From: Sphingobacteriales bacterium
Lineage (GTDB): Bacteria > Bacteroidota > Bacteroidia > Chitinophagales > Chitinophagaceae
NCBI GenBank assembly: GCA_947472965.1
Contig: CANJEF010000004.1
Span: 1-14,550, forward strand
DNA length: 14,550 nucleotides
Reading direction: 5' to 3'
The notes under the pieces were generated by a model. The model saw only the letters and a program-made list of their open reading frames with translations. It ran no database searches and had not been told where the DNA came from. Shown here in pieces: positions 1 through 7,220 of the stretch (within the stretch, counting starts at the first letter, position 1; every line of letters starts with the position of its first letter). A program made the translations under genes and the position numbers.

Positions 1-537
1 GAAGTGGCGGAAAGACTGCAAGATATTGGTGTTCAGGCTTTGGCTATTCACGGCAGAACCAGAAGCCAATTATACAAAGGGGATGCGGATTGGAGTTGGA
101 TTGCAAAAGTTAAGGACAACCCCCGCATTCATATTCCGATTTTTGGCAATGGAGATGTTGACAGTCCAGAAAAAGCACTTGAATACAAAAATAAATACGG
201 GATTGATGGTATCATGATTGGTAGGGCGGCCATCGGAAACCCCTGGTTTTTCAGAGAAGTAAAACATTATTTTGCCACAGGTGAAAAACTGGATCCGCCA
301 ACCATTGAGGAACGTCTTGAAGTAGTAAAACAACACCTTCGAGCCTCTGTAAAATGGAAAGGACCAAGGGTGGGCATTTTCGAAATGAGAAGACACTATG
401 CCAACTACCTCAAGGGGATCATCAATATTAAACCACTCAGAACACAGTTGGTAACCATGGATACGCCTGAAGAAATTGAAGATGCCTTGAACAATTTTAA
501 TTTTTCAAATCTGCAAGAATCATGCTCCACACCATAA
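1..537 (+). CDS. dusB: tRNA-dihydrouridine synthase, DusB-type (5' truncated by the window edge)
   Basis: C-terminal 178 or so residues of a flavin-dependent tRNA-dihydrouridine synthase, which reduces uridine to dihydrouridine in the D-loop of tRNAs. The reading frame is open from base 1, so the start and the N-terminal half, including the catalytic cysteine, lie outside the window. What is visible is the second half of the TIM barrel: the AIHGRTR segment, the FMN-phosphate-binding GNGDV loop, and the GIMIGRAAIGNPWFF segment typical of DusA/B/C. These are followed by the helical C-terminal domain that binds tRNA (the MRRHYANYLKG region). Bacteroidota usually carry a DusB-like member, so the symbol rests on phylum and motif pattern, not on a full-length comparison. 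The stop codon lies inside the next gene (16-bp overlap), which suggests translational coupling. Confidence 0.93.
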   Translation, partial: EVAERLQDIGVQALAIHGRTRSQLYKGDADWSWIAKVKDNPRIHIPIFGNGDVDSPEKALEYKNKYGIDGIMIGRAAIGNPWFFREVKHYFATGEKLDPPTIEERLEVVKQHLRASVKWKGPRVGIFEMRRHYANYLKGIINIKPLRTQLVTMDTPEEIEDALNNFNFSNLQESCSTP

Positions 538-1625
538 AAAATATAGATACCATCGACAGCCCTGCACTCATTGTATTTCCAACCATTGTAAATGAAAACA
601 TAAAAGAAATGGTTCTCATGGTTGGTGATGTAAACAGGCTTCGTCCGCATATTAAAACACATAAAACAGCAGAAGGCATCAGAATGATGCAAATGCATGG
701 AATTAACAAATACAAATGTGCAACCATCGCAGAAGCAGAACTGTTGGGTATGAACAAGGCAGAAGATGTTTTATTTGCACACCAACCGATAGGGCCGCGT
801 ATTGAAAGGCTTTACCAGGTCACAAAACTCTATGCCCAAACAAATTTTGCTTGTATTGTAGATAATATTGACTCAGCTAAAAAAATAAATGCGGTTTTTG
901 AAAATCACCATGCAAGCATTGATGTTTATATAGATCTCAACATTGGAATGAATAGAACTGGCATCACCCCTGGCGAAAAGGTGATTGAGTTATATGAAGC
1001 CATCCTACAAATGAAATCATTGATCTACCGTGGCATGCATGTGTATGATGGGCACCAACGACAACCAGATCCCAATGAAAAGCTGATTGCTTGTGATGCA
1101 AGCTTCGAACCCGTTCTCACACTCAAAAAAAAATTTAGTGAAAAAGGATATGATTTGGGGAATATTGTAGCTGGTGGATCACCAAGTTTTTCCATTCATG
1201 CAAAAAAAACAGACCGCGATTGCAGTCCTGGTACCAATATATTCTGGGACCATGGTTATGCGAGCATTTGTCCCGAACAACAGTTCAAGCCAGCTGTCTA
1301 TATACTTACAAGGGTGATATCTGTATTGTCGGATCATAAAATATGCGTTGATTTAGGACATAAATCTGTTGCAGCAGAAAACGACATCTCGAAAAGGGTC
1401 TTTTTCCCTGAATATCCGAATACAAAAGCAATTTCACAAAGCGAGGAGCACCTTGTATTAGAGTTCCTGGATAATCACAATTTCGCTATCGGAGACTTGC
1501 TAACTGGGATACCATATCATATTTGTCCCACTGTTGCCCTGCATGAATATTTAACAGAGGTTGTAAACGATGAAATAACCGGTGCTTGGCATGTGTTGGC
1601 AAGAAGAAGAAAAATAAATTGCTGA
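522..1625 (+). CDS. D-threonine aldolase / D-serine dehydratase-like PLP enzyme
   Basis: A 367-residue fold-type III (alanine-racemase-like) PLP enzyme. Residues 10-20 (TIDSPALIVFP) begin the barrel. RPHIKTHKT at 41-49 carries the presumed PLP Schiff-base lysine (K45). GMNRTG (142-147) and AGGSPSF (217-223) are the usual phosphate-cradle and barrel motifs. The C-terminal beta domain ends with PYHICPTVALHEYL, where H333 and C335 form an H-x-C metal pair. Such enzymes cleave D-3-hydroxy amino acids to glycine plus aldehyde, or dehydrate D-serine to pyruvate and ammonia, using a divalent metal in the cytoplasm. As I recall, H-x-C is the zinc site of eukaryotic D-serine dehydratase, while characterised D-threonine aldolases have H-x-D, so the substrate is open. 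The ATG overlaps the dusB end by 16 bp; the next upstream option would cut further into dusB. Confidence 0.85.
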   Translation: MLHTIKNIDTIDSPALIVFPTIVNENIKEMVLMVGDVNRLRPHIKTHKTAEGIRMMQMHGINKYKCATIAEAELLGMNKAEDVLFAHQPIGPRIERLYQVTKLYAQTNFACIVDNIDSAKKINAVFENHHASIDVYIDLNIGMNRTGITPGEKVIELYEAILQMKSLIYRGMHVYDGHQRQPDPNEKLIACDASFEPVLTLKKKFSEKGYDLGNIVAGGSPSFSIHAKKTDRDCSPGTNIFWDHGYASICPEQQFKPAVYILTRVISVLSDHKICVDLGHKSVAAENDISKRVFFPEYPNTKAISQSEEHLVLEFLDNHNFAIGDLLTGIPYHICPTVALHEYLTEVVNDEITGAWHVLARRRKINC

Positions 1626-1635
1626 TCTGAATCCC

Positions 1636-1643
1636 TATTTTTG
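1636..1643 (+). promoter_or_regulatory. Bacteroidota -7 promoter element ahead of psd
   Basis: TATTTTTG matches the Bacteroidota housekeeping-sigma -7 consensus TAnnTTTG at all six fixed positions. It lies in the 36-bp gap after the PLP-enzyme stop codon, 18 bases before the psd ATG. A start point about 5-8 bases downstream would give a leader of about 10-13 nt. No well-spaced -33 TTG is evident. It suggests that psd can be transcribed independently of dusB. Confidence 0.6.
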
Positions 1644-1661
1644 CAATTCCAATAAAGAATC

Positions 1662-2318
1662 ATGACCATACACAAGGAAGGATATCCAACTATTGCCATC
1701 ACAACCATTGTTTGTGCTGCGTTGATACTAACAGTACACTTACATCTCGAACCCATCTCTGCCATCCTTGGCTGGATATGTTATATTATTTTAGCTGGAT
1801 TCTGGATGTTCATTATTTCGTTTTTCAGGTTACCAAGTAGGGAACATACATTTGACGAAAATGCCATCATTGCCCCAGCAGACGGGAAAGTAGTTGTAAT
1901 TGAAGAAACCATCGATCAAGAATTTTTCAAAGAAAAACGACTTCAGATTTCTGTTTTTATGAGTCCTGCCAACGTGCATGTAAACAGGAACCCCATTTCA
2001 GGTAAGGTAGTTTATAGCAAGTACCACAAAGGAAAGTACCTTGTTGCCTGGGACCCAAAATCATCAACTGAAAACGAGCGTCATAGTGTTGTATTAACAA
2101 CCCCACGCATCACCATATTGGTTAAGCAAATTGCCGGTGCCTTGGCAAGGAGAATTGTAAACTATGCGAAAGTGGACGCTGAGGTAAAACAAAATGAAGA
2201 ACTTGGCTTCATAAAATTTGGTAGCCGTGTTGATTTATTGCTTCCATTGGATGTAAAGACTGCAGTAAAAATTGGTGATGTAGTACAAGGTGGTGTTACC
2301 GTACTTGCACGCTACTAA
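1662..2318 (+). CDS. psd: Phosphatidylserine decarboxylase, short pyruvoyl type
   Basis: 218-residue proenzyme that decarboxylates phosphatidylserine to phosphatidylethanolamine at the inner membrane. Two hydrophobic segments (about residues 11-27 and 36-56) anchor the N-terminus. The catalytic domain follows: APADGKV at 71-77, SPANVHVNR at 101-109 with the conserved histidine, and the self-cleavage site FGSRVD, where S188 should become the pyruvoyl group after cleavage between G187 and S188. The short length and the GSR context match the compact Psd of Bacteroidota and archaea, not the longer enterobacterial enzyme with LGST. The phosphatidylserine synthase partner is not in the window. The ATG is the first in frame and is preceded by its own promoter element. 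The gene ends 3 bp from the convergent HAD gene. Confidence 0.95.
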   Translation: MTIHKEGYPTIAITTIVCAALILTVHLHLEPISAILGWICYIILAGFWMFIISFFRLPSREHTFDENAIIAPADGKVVVIEETIDQEFFKEKRLQISVFMSPANVHVNRNPISGKVVYSKYHKGKYLVAWDPKSSTENERHSVVLTTPRITILVKQIAGALARRIVNYAKVDAEVKQNEELGFIKFGSRVDLLLPLDVKTAVKIGDVVQGGVTVLARY

Positions 2319-2321
2319 ACA

Positions 2322-3026
2322 TCAGAAAAGTTGAATCATTTCTCCAAGGTTCTGGACCACATGGGTGGGTTTTATTTTTTCTGATGGCGGTTGAGCCGGA
2401 TTGAAATAAATAGTGTCCATACCAACATTGATTGCACCAAGGATATCCACCTCCAATGTATCTCCTACCATCACTGAAGTATTTGCAATTGTATTTACCT
2501 TGTTCATGGCATATTCAAAAATTGCGGCATGGGGCTTCATGATACCCGCCTGTTCTGAGGTTACCACTTCAATGAAAAAATGATCAATTCCGCTATTCTT
2601 CAGTTTCTCGTGTTGTGTTTTTTCAAAGCCATTTGTTATCAGGTGCATCGGGTATTTAGCATCCTTCAGGTGATTCAGCAATTCAAGACAATGGGGAAAC
2701 AATTTTGTTTTAGTTGGAAGTATCTCCAGGTAGCGGTCACTCATCACCTTGGAAAGTCCTTCATCATTTATCTTATAATCCACCAAGGTTCGCCACATGC
2801 GTTTCCAACGTAATTCATCCCGGTTGATTTGTCCCTTTCTGAAACGCTCCCAATAAATCGCGTTGTGATGGTGGTATATTTTGTGAAATTCATCAAAACT
2901 GCCACTGGTTTTTTCTGCAAGCTGCAGTTCATGATACAAGTCTAAAAGGGTGGCTTCAGAATTTGAGTCAAAGTCCCAAAGGGTGTGGTCAAGATCAAAA
3001 AATATGTGATGATACTTTTTTGCCAT
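2322..3026 (-). CDS. yjjG: YjjG-family HAD phosphatase (pyrimidine nucleotidase-like)
   Basis: 234-residue haloacid-dehalogenase hydrolase. Motif I is FFDLDHTLWDFD with nucleophile D11 and acid/base D13. Motif II is ITNG (T131), motif III is K164 in GIMKPH, and motif IV is GDTLEVDI with D189 and D194 as Mg ligands. An alpha-helical C1 cap lies between motifs I and II (about 20-105). The DLDHTLWDF signature, cap size and length match the YjjG subfamily. These enzymes remove phosphate from (deoxy)nucleoside monophosphates, including non-canonical pyrimidines, and help keep them out of DNA. The exact substrate cannot be read from the sequence. It converges on psd with only 3 bp between stop codons and is divergent from the SDR gene. 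A near-match -7 element on the minus strand (TCTCTTTG, 3057-3050) is a weak promoter candidate. Confidence 0.9.
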   Translation of the reverse strand: MAKKYHHIFFDLDHTLWDFDSNSEATLLDLYHELQLAEKTSGSFDEFHKIYHHHNAIYWERFRKGQINRDELRWKRMWRTLVDYKINDEGLSKVMSDRYLEILPTKTKLFPHCLELLNHLKDAKYPMHLITNGFEKTQHEKLKNSGIDHFFIEVVTSEQAGIMKPHAAIFEYAMNKVNTIANTSVMVGDTLEVDILGAINVGMDTIYFNPAQPPSEKIKPTHVVQNLGEMIQLF

Positions 3027-3092
3027 GGTAATGCGAATGTAAGATAGAACAAAGAGAATTTATCATAAATCGAAGATTAGAAGGTTAGACCT

Positions 3093-3100
3093 TACCTTTG
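3093..3100 (+). promoter_or_regulatory. Bacteroidota -7 promoter element ahead of the SDR gene
   Basis: TACCTTTG fits TAnnTTTG exactly and ends 11 bases before the ATG at 3112. The predicted leader is only about 3-6 nt. The spacer is A-rich (AAAAAAAG) and has no convincing Shine-Dalgarno sequence. Confidence 0.65.
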
Positions 3101-3111
3101 AAAAAAAGTTT

Positions 3112-3810
3112 ATGAATGTAGTCATAACTGGTGCATCGCGTGGAATAGGCAAGGTGCTTGCAGAACACTTTGCAAAAGAGGGTGCGCATCTTTTTCTATG
3201 TTCCAGGAACATGGATAAAACAATGGATTGGCAGAAACAACTGATGTCAGCAAATAATATTCAGGTATCAAGCTTTGATGTTGACTTAGAAAAACCTTTA
3301 GAAGTGAAGGGATTTGCAGATCAACTTCTTAAAGCCACAGACACCATTGATGTATTGATAAACAATGCCGGCACCTATGTTCCGGGCAGCATATACAATG
3401 AACCAGAGGGACAGTTAGAAAAAATGCTTTCCGTAAACTTAGTTGCCGCATATCATTTAACGAGGGCCTTGGTTCCATCGATGATAAAAAGAAAATCGGG
3501 ACATATATTCAACATCTCATCCATTGCAGCGCTGAAAGCTTATTCAAATGGCGGCTCATATAGCATCAGCAAATGGGCCTTGGATGGATTTAGCAAGAAC
3601 CTGAGGGAAGAGCTTATGGCCTTTGGCATCAAGGTAACAACAGTACATCCTGGTGCAACGATGACCAGTTCATGGGATGGGGCTGGCATTAATCCCGAAA
3701 GAATCATGGAAGCGTCAGACATAGCAAAAATGATAGTTACAGCGAGCAAACTTTCTCCTCAGGCCTGTGTAGAAGATATCATTATACGACCCTTATTGGG
3801 AGATTTATAA
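3112..3810 (+). CDS. Classical short-chain dehydrogenase/reductase
   Basis: 232-residue NAD(P)-dependent oxidoreductase with a Rossmann fold. The cofactor loop TGASRGIG is at residues 6-13, with R10 in the position often favouring NADP. NNAG is at 84-87, the structural asparagine is N109, and the catalytic set is S136/S137, Y150 and K154 (YSISK). The HPGATMTSSW stretch (179-188) is the usual post-catalytic loop. It resembles FabG-like 3-oxoacyl reductases and the YwfD/YdfG group, but nothing in the sequence fixes the substrate, and being a solitary gene it gets no help from context. It is divergent from yjjG and is followed by the heptamer array at 3872-3927. Confidence 0.9.
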   Translation: MNVVITGASRGIGKVLAEHFAKEGAHLFLCSRNMDKTMDWQKQLMSANNIQVSSFDVDLEKPLEVKGFADQLLKATDTIDVLINNAGTYVPGSIYNEPEGQLEKMLSVNLVAAYHLTRALVPSMIKRKSGHIFNISSIAALKAYSNGGSYSISKWALDGFSKNLREELMAFGIKVTTVHPGATMTSSWDGAGINPERIMEASDIAKMIVTASKLSPQACVEDIIIRPLLGDL

Positions 3811-3871
3811 AACAAGATTCTCTATACTATTCCCTGACACTTTAAAACAGATCAAACTTCTCCATCCTTAT

Positions 3872-3927
3872 ATCTTACGTCTTACATCTTTTGTCTCAGA
3901 TCTGACGTCTGACATCTGACGTCTCTC
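3872..3927 (+). repeat. Heptamer repeat array A (8 units)
   Basis: Eight consecutive 7-bp units in unbroken register: atcttac, gtcttac, atctttt, gtctcag, atctgac, gtctgac, atctgac, gtctctc. All begin RTCT, and the first base alternates a/g strictly, giving a 14-bp higher-order period. The array lies between two convergent genes and its last base overlaps the stop codon of the minus-strand response regulator (3927-3929). Bases 3872-3896 match 10702-10726 in 24 of 25 positions. Two GACGTC palindromes (3904-3909 and 3918-3923) could pair. It might act as a bidirectional 3' end; no canonical terminator with a T-tract is seen here. Confidence 0.85.
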
Positions 3928-4634
3928 TATTCACTAAACTTATACCCCACACCCCTCACAGAATGAAAGTGTACGGGTTCACGAGGGTCCAGCTCAAAAT
4001 ATTTTCTGAAGTTTAGAATAAAATTATCAATGGTGCGTGTAGTTGGAAATACCTGGTAGCCCCATACAGCCTGAAGTATCTTCTCACGAGAAACCACTTC
4101 ATTTCTGTATTCAATCATCAGTTTCAACAACATGGTTTCTTTTTTACTCAGCTCAATGGATTCTCCTTTTACGTTGATGGCAATCTGGGCCCTGAAGTCG
4201 ATGCTATTTCCCCCAAAACTATATTGTTGACCCAAGCTTGATTTCTCCTGAAGCTTTTTGTTTTTTTCAATCAGTTTTTCAATGCGCAATAACAGCTCCT
4301 CAAGATTGAAAGGCTTTGTAAGATAATCATCCGCGCCCCTTTTCAACCCCATCACCCTATCAGCGCTTCCTGTTCGGGCACTCAACATCAATATCGGCGT
4401 ATCAATATTTTTCAACCTGATGGTTTCGCATACATCGAAGCCATCAATTTCTGGCAACATCACATCGAGAAGTATCAAATCAAAATATTCTTCTTCCACC
4501 TTCATGATGGCAATAAGCCCATTATCGGCACAACTCACTTCATATCCTTCAAGCTCCAGGTTAAGTTTTAGTGCCCCCTGCAAACTTTCCTCATCTTCCA
4601 CAATGAGGATGGATGGTTTTTTTTGTTCACTCAT
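3927..4634 (-). CDS. OmpR/PhoB-family response regulator
   Basis: 235-residue two-component response regulator. The receiver domain (about 7-120) has the acidic pair E14/D15 in IVEDEE, phospho-acceptor D57 in LLLDVMLPEIDG, S85 in LMLSART and K107 in YLTKPF. The winged-helix DNA-binding domain (about 137-234) includes LSKKETMLLKLM and TTRTIDNFILNFRKYF, the recognition-helix region, and ends in the wing motif SVRGVGYKF. Phosphorylation should come from the kinase encoded just upstream, whose stop lies 6 bp before this start. Regulated genes are unknown; because the pair is linked to gldH, envelope or surface functions are possible. The stop codon touches heptamer array A. Confidence 0.95.
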   Translation of the reverse strand: MSEQKKPSILIVEDEESLQGALKLNLELEGYEVSCADNGLIAIMKVEEEYFDLILLDVMLPEIDGFDVCETIRLKNIDTPILMLSARTGSADRVMGLKRGADDYLTKPFNLEELLLRIEKLIEKNKKLQEKSSLGQQYSFGGNSIDFRAQIAINVKGESIELSKKETMLLKLMIEYRNEVVSREKILQAVWGYQVFPTTRTIDNFILNFRKYFELDPREPVHFHSVRGVGYKFSE

Positions 4635-4640
4635 AGTCGA

Positions 4641-5621
4641 TCAGGTTGGTAGTATTATTTTGAAAACGGAGCCAGACGGAACATTATTTTCCAGTAAGAT
4701 GCTACCATGGTGATTCTTGATGATTTTGGTACTCAAGAACAAACCAAGACCAGTTCCCTTGCTTGTTCTCGTGAGTTCATCACCAATGCGGTAAAATTTT
4801 TCAAAAATCTTTCCTCGTTCAGATTCGGGAATACCTGGTCCCTCATCTTTCACCATCAATTCTATACTTTCTTTACGTTGGACAAGTTCAACAGTGATGG
4901 GTAATATTGCAGGGGTATATTTTATGGCGTTTTCCAACAGGTTATTCAAAACCAACCTGATTAAAAACTCCTCACCATAATAATATATTTGCTCAAAGGT
5001 GCTCATTTCGATTTTCCGCGTTGGATAGCGTTTCCTGAATTCAGCCACTGCTGAAGTAACCATGGCTGAAAAATCAAATTCGTATTTTGTAACAGTATAG
5101 CCCCCTGACTCAAGTTGTGAACTGAGCAAGATATTATTACACAGGGCATTTAGTCGATCCGTTTCATTGATAGCACCTGTCAGGATTTCATTTTGCCGAA
5201 CCTCATCAAGTTTATGCCTTTTCAAGGTTTCCAGACTGAGCTTGGTGGCAGCAATGGGTGTTTTTAACTCATGAGTGACAGCCATCATGAAGTTCTGCTG
5301 TTGCATGTGTAAGCTAATTTGTCTGCGTACAACGCCATACACAAATGCTGCACCAATAATAGTAATGATCATGAAGGTGAGCCCTTCTCCAATGTATTGT
5401 TTTGCATTGCGGTCGCGCGCATCCTGAATAACACTTAATTGTGATGCCGCTGCTGGATTCGATGAGAGCTGCAGTTGTGATCGCTGATAATTGAAAAGAA
5501 TCTCATTCTGCTGAGTGAGTTCAAAGTACCACCAGGCCAAGGCAGCCAATAGGTAGATCAACAAAAACCAATATATATAGTTAATGAGCTTTAAAGGAAC
5601 CCTATCCAAAACTTTACGCAT
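4641..5621 (-). CDS. Sensor histidine kinase
   Basis: 326-residue membrane histidine kinase. TM1 is about 13-34 and TM2 about 80-98, enclosing a small periplasmic loop of about 45 residues rich in Gln, Ser and Ala, with no recognisable sensor domain. No clear HAMP is present; a short linker leads into HisKA with H117 in VTHELKTPIAA. The HATPase domain has the N-box NNLLENAIKYT (226-236), G1 DEGPGIP (259-265), an F-box-like EKFYRI, and G2 GTGLGLFLS (289-297). All catalytic motifs are intact. The stimulus cannot be inferred; the small extracytoplasmic loop favours sensing of the membrane or a partner protein over direct ligand binding. The start is 1 bp after the gldH stop, and the response regulator follows after 6 bp. 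Confidence 0.95.
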   Translation of the reverse strand: MRKVLDRVPLKLINYIYWFLLIYLLAALAWWYFELTQQNEILFNYQRSQLQLSSNPAAASQLSVIQDARDRNAKQYIGEGLTFMIITIIGAAFVYGVVRRQISLHMQQQNFMMAVTHELKTPIAATKLSLETLKRHKLDEVRQNEILTGAINETDRLNALCNNILLSSQLESGGYTVTKYEFDFSAMVTSAVAEFRKRYPTRKIEMSTFEQIYYYGEEFLIRLVLNNLLENAIKYTPAILPITVELVQRKESIELMVKDEGPGIPESERGKIFEKFYRIGDELTRTSKGTGLGLFLSTKIIKNHHGSILLENNVPSGSVFKIILPT

Positions 5622-5622
5622 G

Positions 5623-6090
5623 TCATTTTACTTTTTCGATACGTATACCCACATTGAATATGTATTTGACCGGATCAGTCCGCATATCATGCGAAATCCG
5701 AAGAGAATACTCACCTGACTTTGCAAATTTTACGGGACTTCTATATAACAAAACCCTGTGGTTGAAAATATCGTCCATCCCTGTTCCCAACCACCGCTTA
5801 CCATCGGCCAAAGGAATATCAAATCGCTGTTGATTTTCGATAGTATCTCCAGGCATTTTGCTGTGAAGCTTTATCCAAAGGTTATTATAAGGATAGGCAT
5901 CGGCGTGACGGACCGTAAAATAAACCAGGTAAGATGAACTTGTGTCAGTTACGTTGAATTTCACCTCGGGTTGAAAGGATTGGCTCCATTGTTGAGACGG
6001 CGTGAAAAACACCTTTTCGAAAAGACCAATCTCATTGCAACCATATATTGAAAAGACGAGTACGGCAGCTATAATAACCCGTTGAAACAT
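5623..6090 (-). CDS. gldH: Gliding motility lipoprotein GldH
   Basis: 155-residue lipoprotein with a short type II signal peptide and lipobox IYGC (C18). The body matches the GldH family: a YPYNNLWIKL segment (about 92-101), the P-x-D-T motif after it, the PLADGKRWLGTGMDDIF block, and the C-terminal SLRISHDMR...VGIRIEKV block. GldH was found in Flavobacterium johnsoniae as a gene required for gliding and for type IX secretion-linked phenotypes. It is an envelope lipoprotein, and its biochemical role is unsettled. Homologues also occur in non-gliding Bacteroidota, so the gene alone does not prove motility. It is 54 bp downstream of yicC with its own promoter in that gap, and 1 bp upstream of the kinase gene, implying co-transcription with the two-component pair. 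No other ATG is available before the lipobox. Confidence 0.92.
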   Translation of the reverse strand: MFQRVIIAAVLVFSIYGCNEIGLFEKVFFTPSQQWSQSFQPEVKFNVTDTSSSYLVYFTVRHADAYPYNNLWIKLHSKMPGDTIENQQRFDIPLADGKRWLGTGMDDIFNHRVLLYRSPVKFAKSGEYSLRISHDMRTDPVKYIFNVGIRIEKVK

Positions 6091-6094
6091 ACTG

Positions 6095-6102
6095 CAAAGT
6101 TA
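6095..6102 (-). promoter_or_regulatory. Bacteroidota -7 promoter element at the gldH start
   Basis: On the minus strand TAACTTTG (6102 to 6095) fits TAnnTTTG exactly and ends only 4 bases before the gldH ATG (6090-6088). A start point 5-8 bases downstream would fall on or just inside the start codon, so the transcript would be leaderless or the element would act with unusually short spacing. It sits in the yicC-gldH gap. Confidence 0.5.
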
Positions 6103-6144
6103 TGCTAGTTCGGTGAAAATCAATGGAAGGTTGTAGCTGCCAGT

Positions 6145-7020
6145 TTAGAGAATATTCAAAACCTGCTCTTTCGCTTTTTCAAGCTCATCTTTCATCTCCA
6201 CCACAAATTTTTGGATGTCGGCATCATAGGCCTTGGAACCCGTGGTATTTATTTCCCTTCCAATTTCCTGTAACAGAAATGAAAGTTTTCTTCCTTTGGA
6301 AACTTCAGGATCGCTCAAGAGGGTTTTGAAATAATTGCAATGGTTTGTTAGCCTCACTTGTTCTTCAGTAAGGTCTATTTTTTCAATATAGTACACCAAC
6401 TCCTGCTCAAATCGGTTCTTATCAACCTTGTCCTTTCCAACATGCTCTTCCAACAGCTTCTGAATATTTTCGCGAATTTTTTGCTTTCTAAGCGGCTCCA
6501 ATACGGCGAGCTTGGCTTGCAGGGCTTCGATATTTTCGATGCGGAGGAGCAATTCCCTTTCCATTGCAACACCTTCATCTAACCGATGCTTATTAATCAT
6601 ACTCACTGATTCAACCAGCACCTTCATTACCTGATCCCAATCCGACTCCCCTAACACTTCGTTCCCTACGCTAATCACTTCAGGAATCCGAAGTATCGAA
6701 GCAATCAGTTGAGAATCGTCTGCATCCAAATCATTGGCAAGCTCCTTCAATTGTTTATAATAGGATCTGGCAAGGTCAAGATTAATGGTTGAACTTCTCG
6801 CAGAACCATTTTGTTTCATGGATATGGTACATTCTACACTACCACGCGTAAGATTTTCTGCTAAAAAATTCCTTAGCTCAAACTCAAATGGCTTTAAAAG
6901 GGAAGGTATTTTCAATAAAAGTTCAAATTGCTTTCCATTCAAAGAACGGAGTTCAACGATAAAAATCCTGTCATTGATTGCACATTCACTACGACCATAG
7001 CCTGTCATGGATCTTAACAT
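6145..7020 (-). CDS. yicC: YicC/YloC-family endoribonuclease
   Basis: 291-residue member of the YicC family, reported to have endoribonuclease activity and to be involved in RNA turnover. The N-terminal signature MLRSMTGYGRSE fixes the start at 7020. An in-frame extension up to 7083 adds a 21-residue sequence unlike the family, so I left it out. Also typical are ELRSLNGKQFEL (about 25-36), the charged coiled-coil middle, and the C-terminal signature GRKLSFLLQEIGREINTTGSKA with the acidic/basic residues conserved in the family. In many bacteria yicC precedes gmk; here it is followed by gldH, and no gmk is present in the window. Confidence 0.94.
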   Translation of the reverse strand: MLRSMTGYGRSECAINDRIFIVELRSLNGKQFELLLKIPSLLKPFEFELRNFLAENLTRGSVECTISMKQNGSARSSTINLDLARSYYKQLKELANDLDADDSQLIASILRIPEVISVGNEVLGESDWDQVMKVLVESVSMINKHRLDEGVAMERELLLRIENIEALQAKLAVLEPLRKQKIRENIQKLLEEHVGKDKVDKNRFEQELVYYIEKIDLTEEQVRLTNHCNYFKTLLSDPEVSKGRKLSFLLQEIGREINTTGSKAYDADIQKFVVEMKDELEKAKEQVLNIL

Positions 7021-7144
7021 GGAATAATATTTACACACAAGGTAAGAGAAATAATCGGGCTGAAACGCTGTATTGATGAACATTTCAGCAAAAAAAGCAA
7101 ATTGGCAAATTGGGAAAAAAGAATAGACACTTAAACACTGAATT

Positions 7145-7178
7145 GATAAAATTACAAGGCCCGGTTGAAACCGGGCCC
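7145..7178 (-). terminator. GC-rich stem-loop with T-rich tail (possible intrinsic terminator, minus strand)
   Basis: The 8-bp perfect stem GGCCCGGT/ACCGGGCC (7158-7165 with 7170-7177) closes a 4-base loop. On the minus strand it is followed by TTGTAATTTTATC, a T-rich tail; the plus-strand side has none. Read this way it would end a minus-strand transcript upstream of yicC, where no annotated gene lies. It could be the end of a small RNA, an attenuator in a long yicC leader, or an unexpressed palindrome. Confidence 0.5.
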
Positions 7179-7205
7179 TGCTATATAGATGGGTTAATAA
7201 GTACC

Positions 7206-7220
7206 GGGAATGTTATTCCC
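7206..7220. other. Small inverted repeat
   Basis: GGGAAT, 3-base loop, ATTCCC: a 6-bp perfect stem 28 bp from the larger stem-loop. The two together might form part of one structured RNA. It is weak alone. Confidence 0.4.

Noticed and set aside
3872..3927. CRISPR array
   Set aside because: The units are contiguous 7-mers with no spacers, and no cas genes are present.
7037..7044. TACCTTGT on the minus strand as a yicC promoter
   Set aside because: Two of six fixed positions mismatch TAnnTTTG. It is well placed but too weak to list.
7021..7083. N-terminal extension of YicC
   Set aside because: The 21 extra residues lie before the family's standard M-x-x-SMTGYG start and have no counterpart in the family, so the start was set at 7020.
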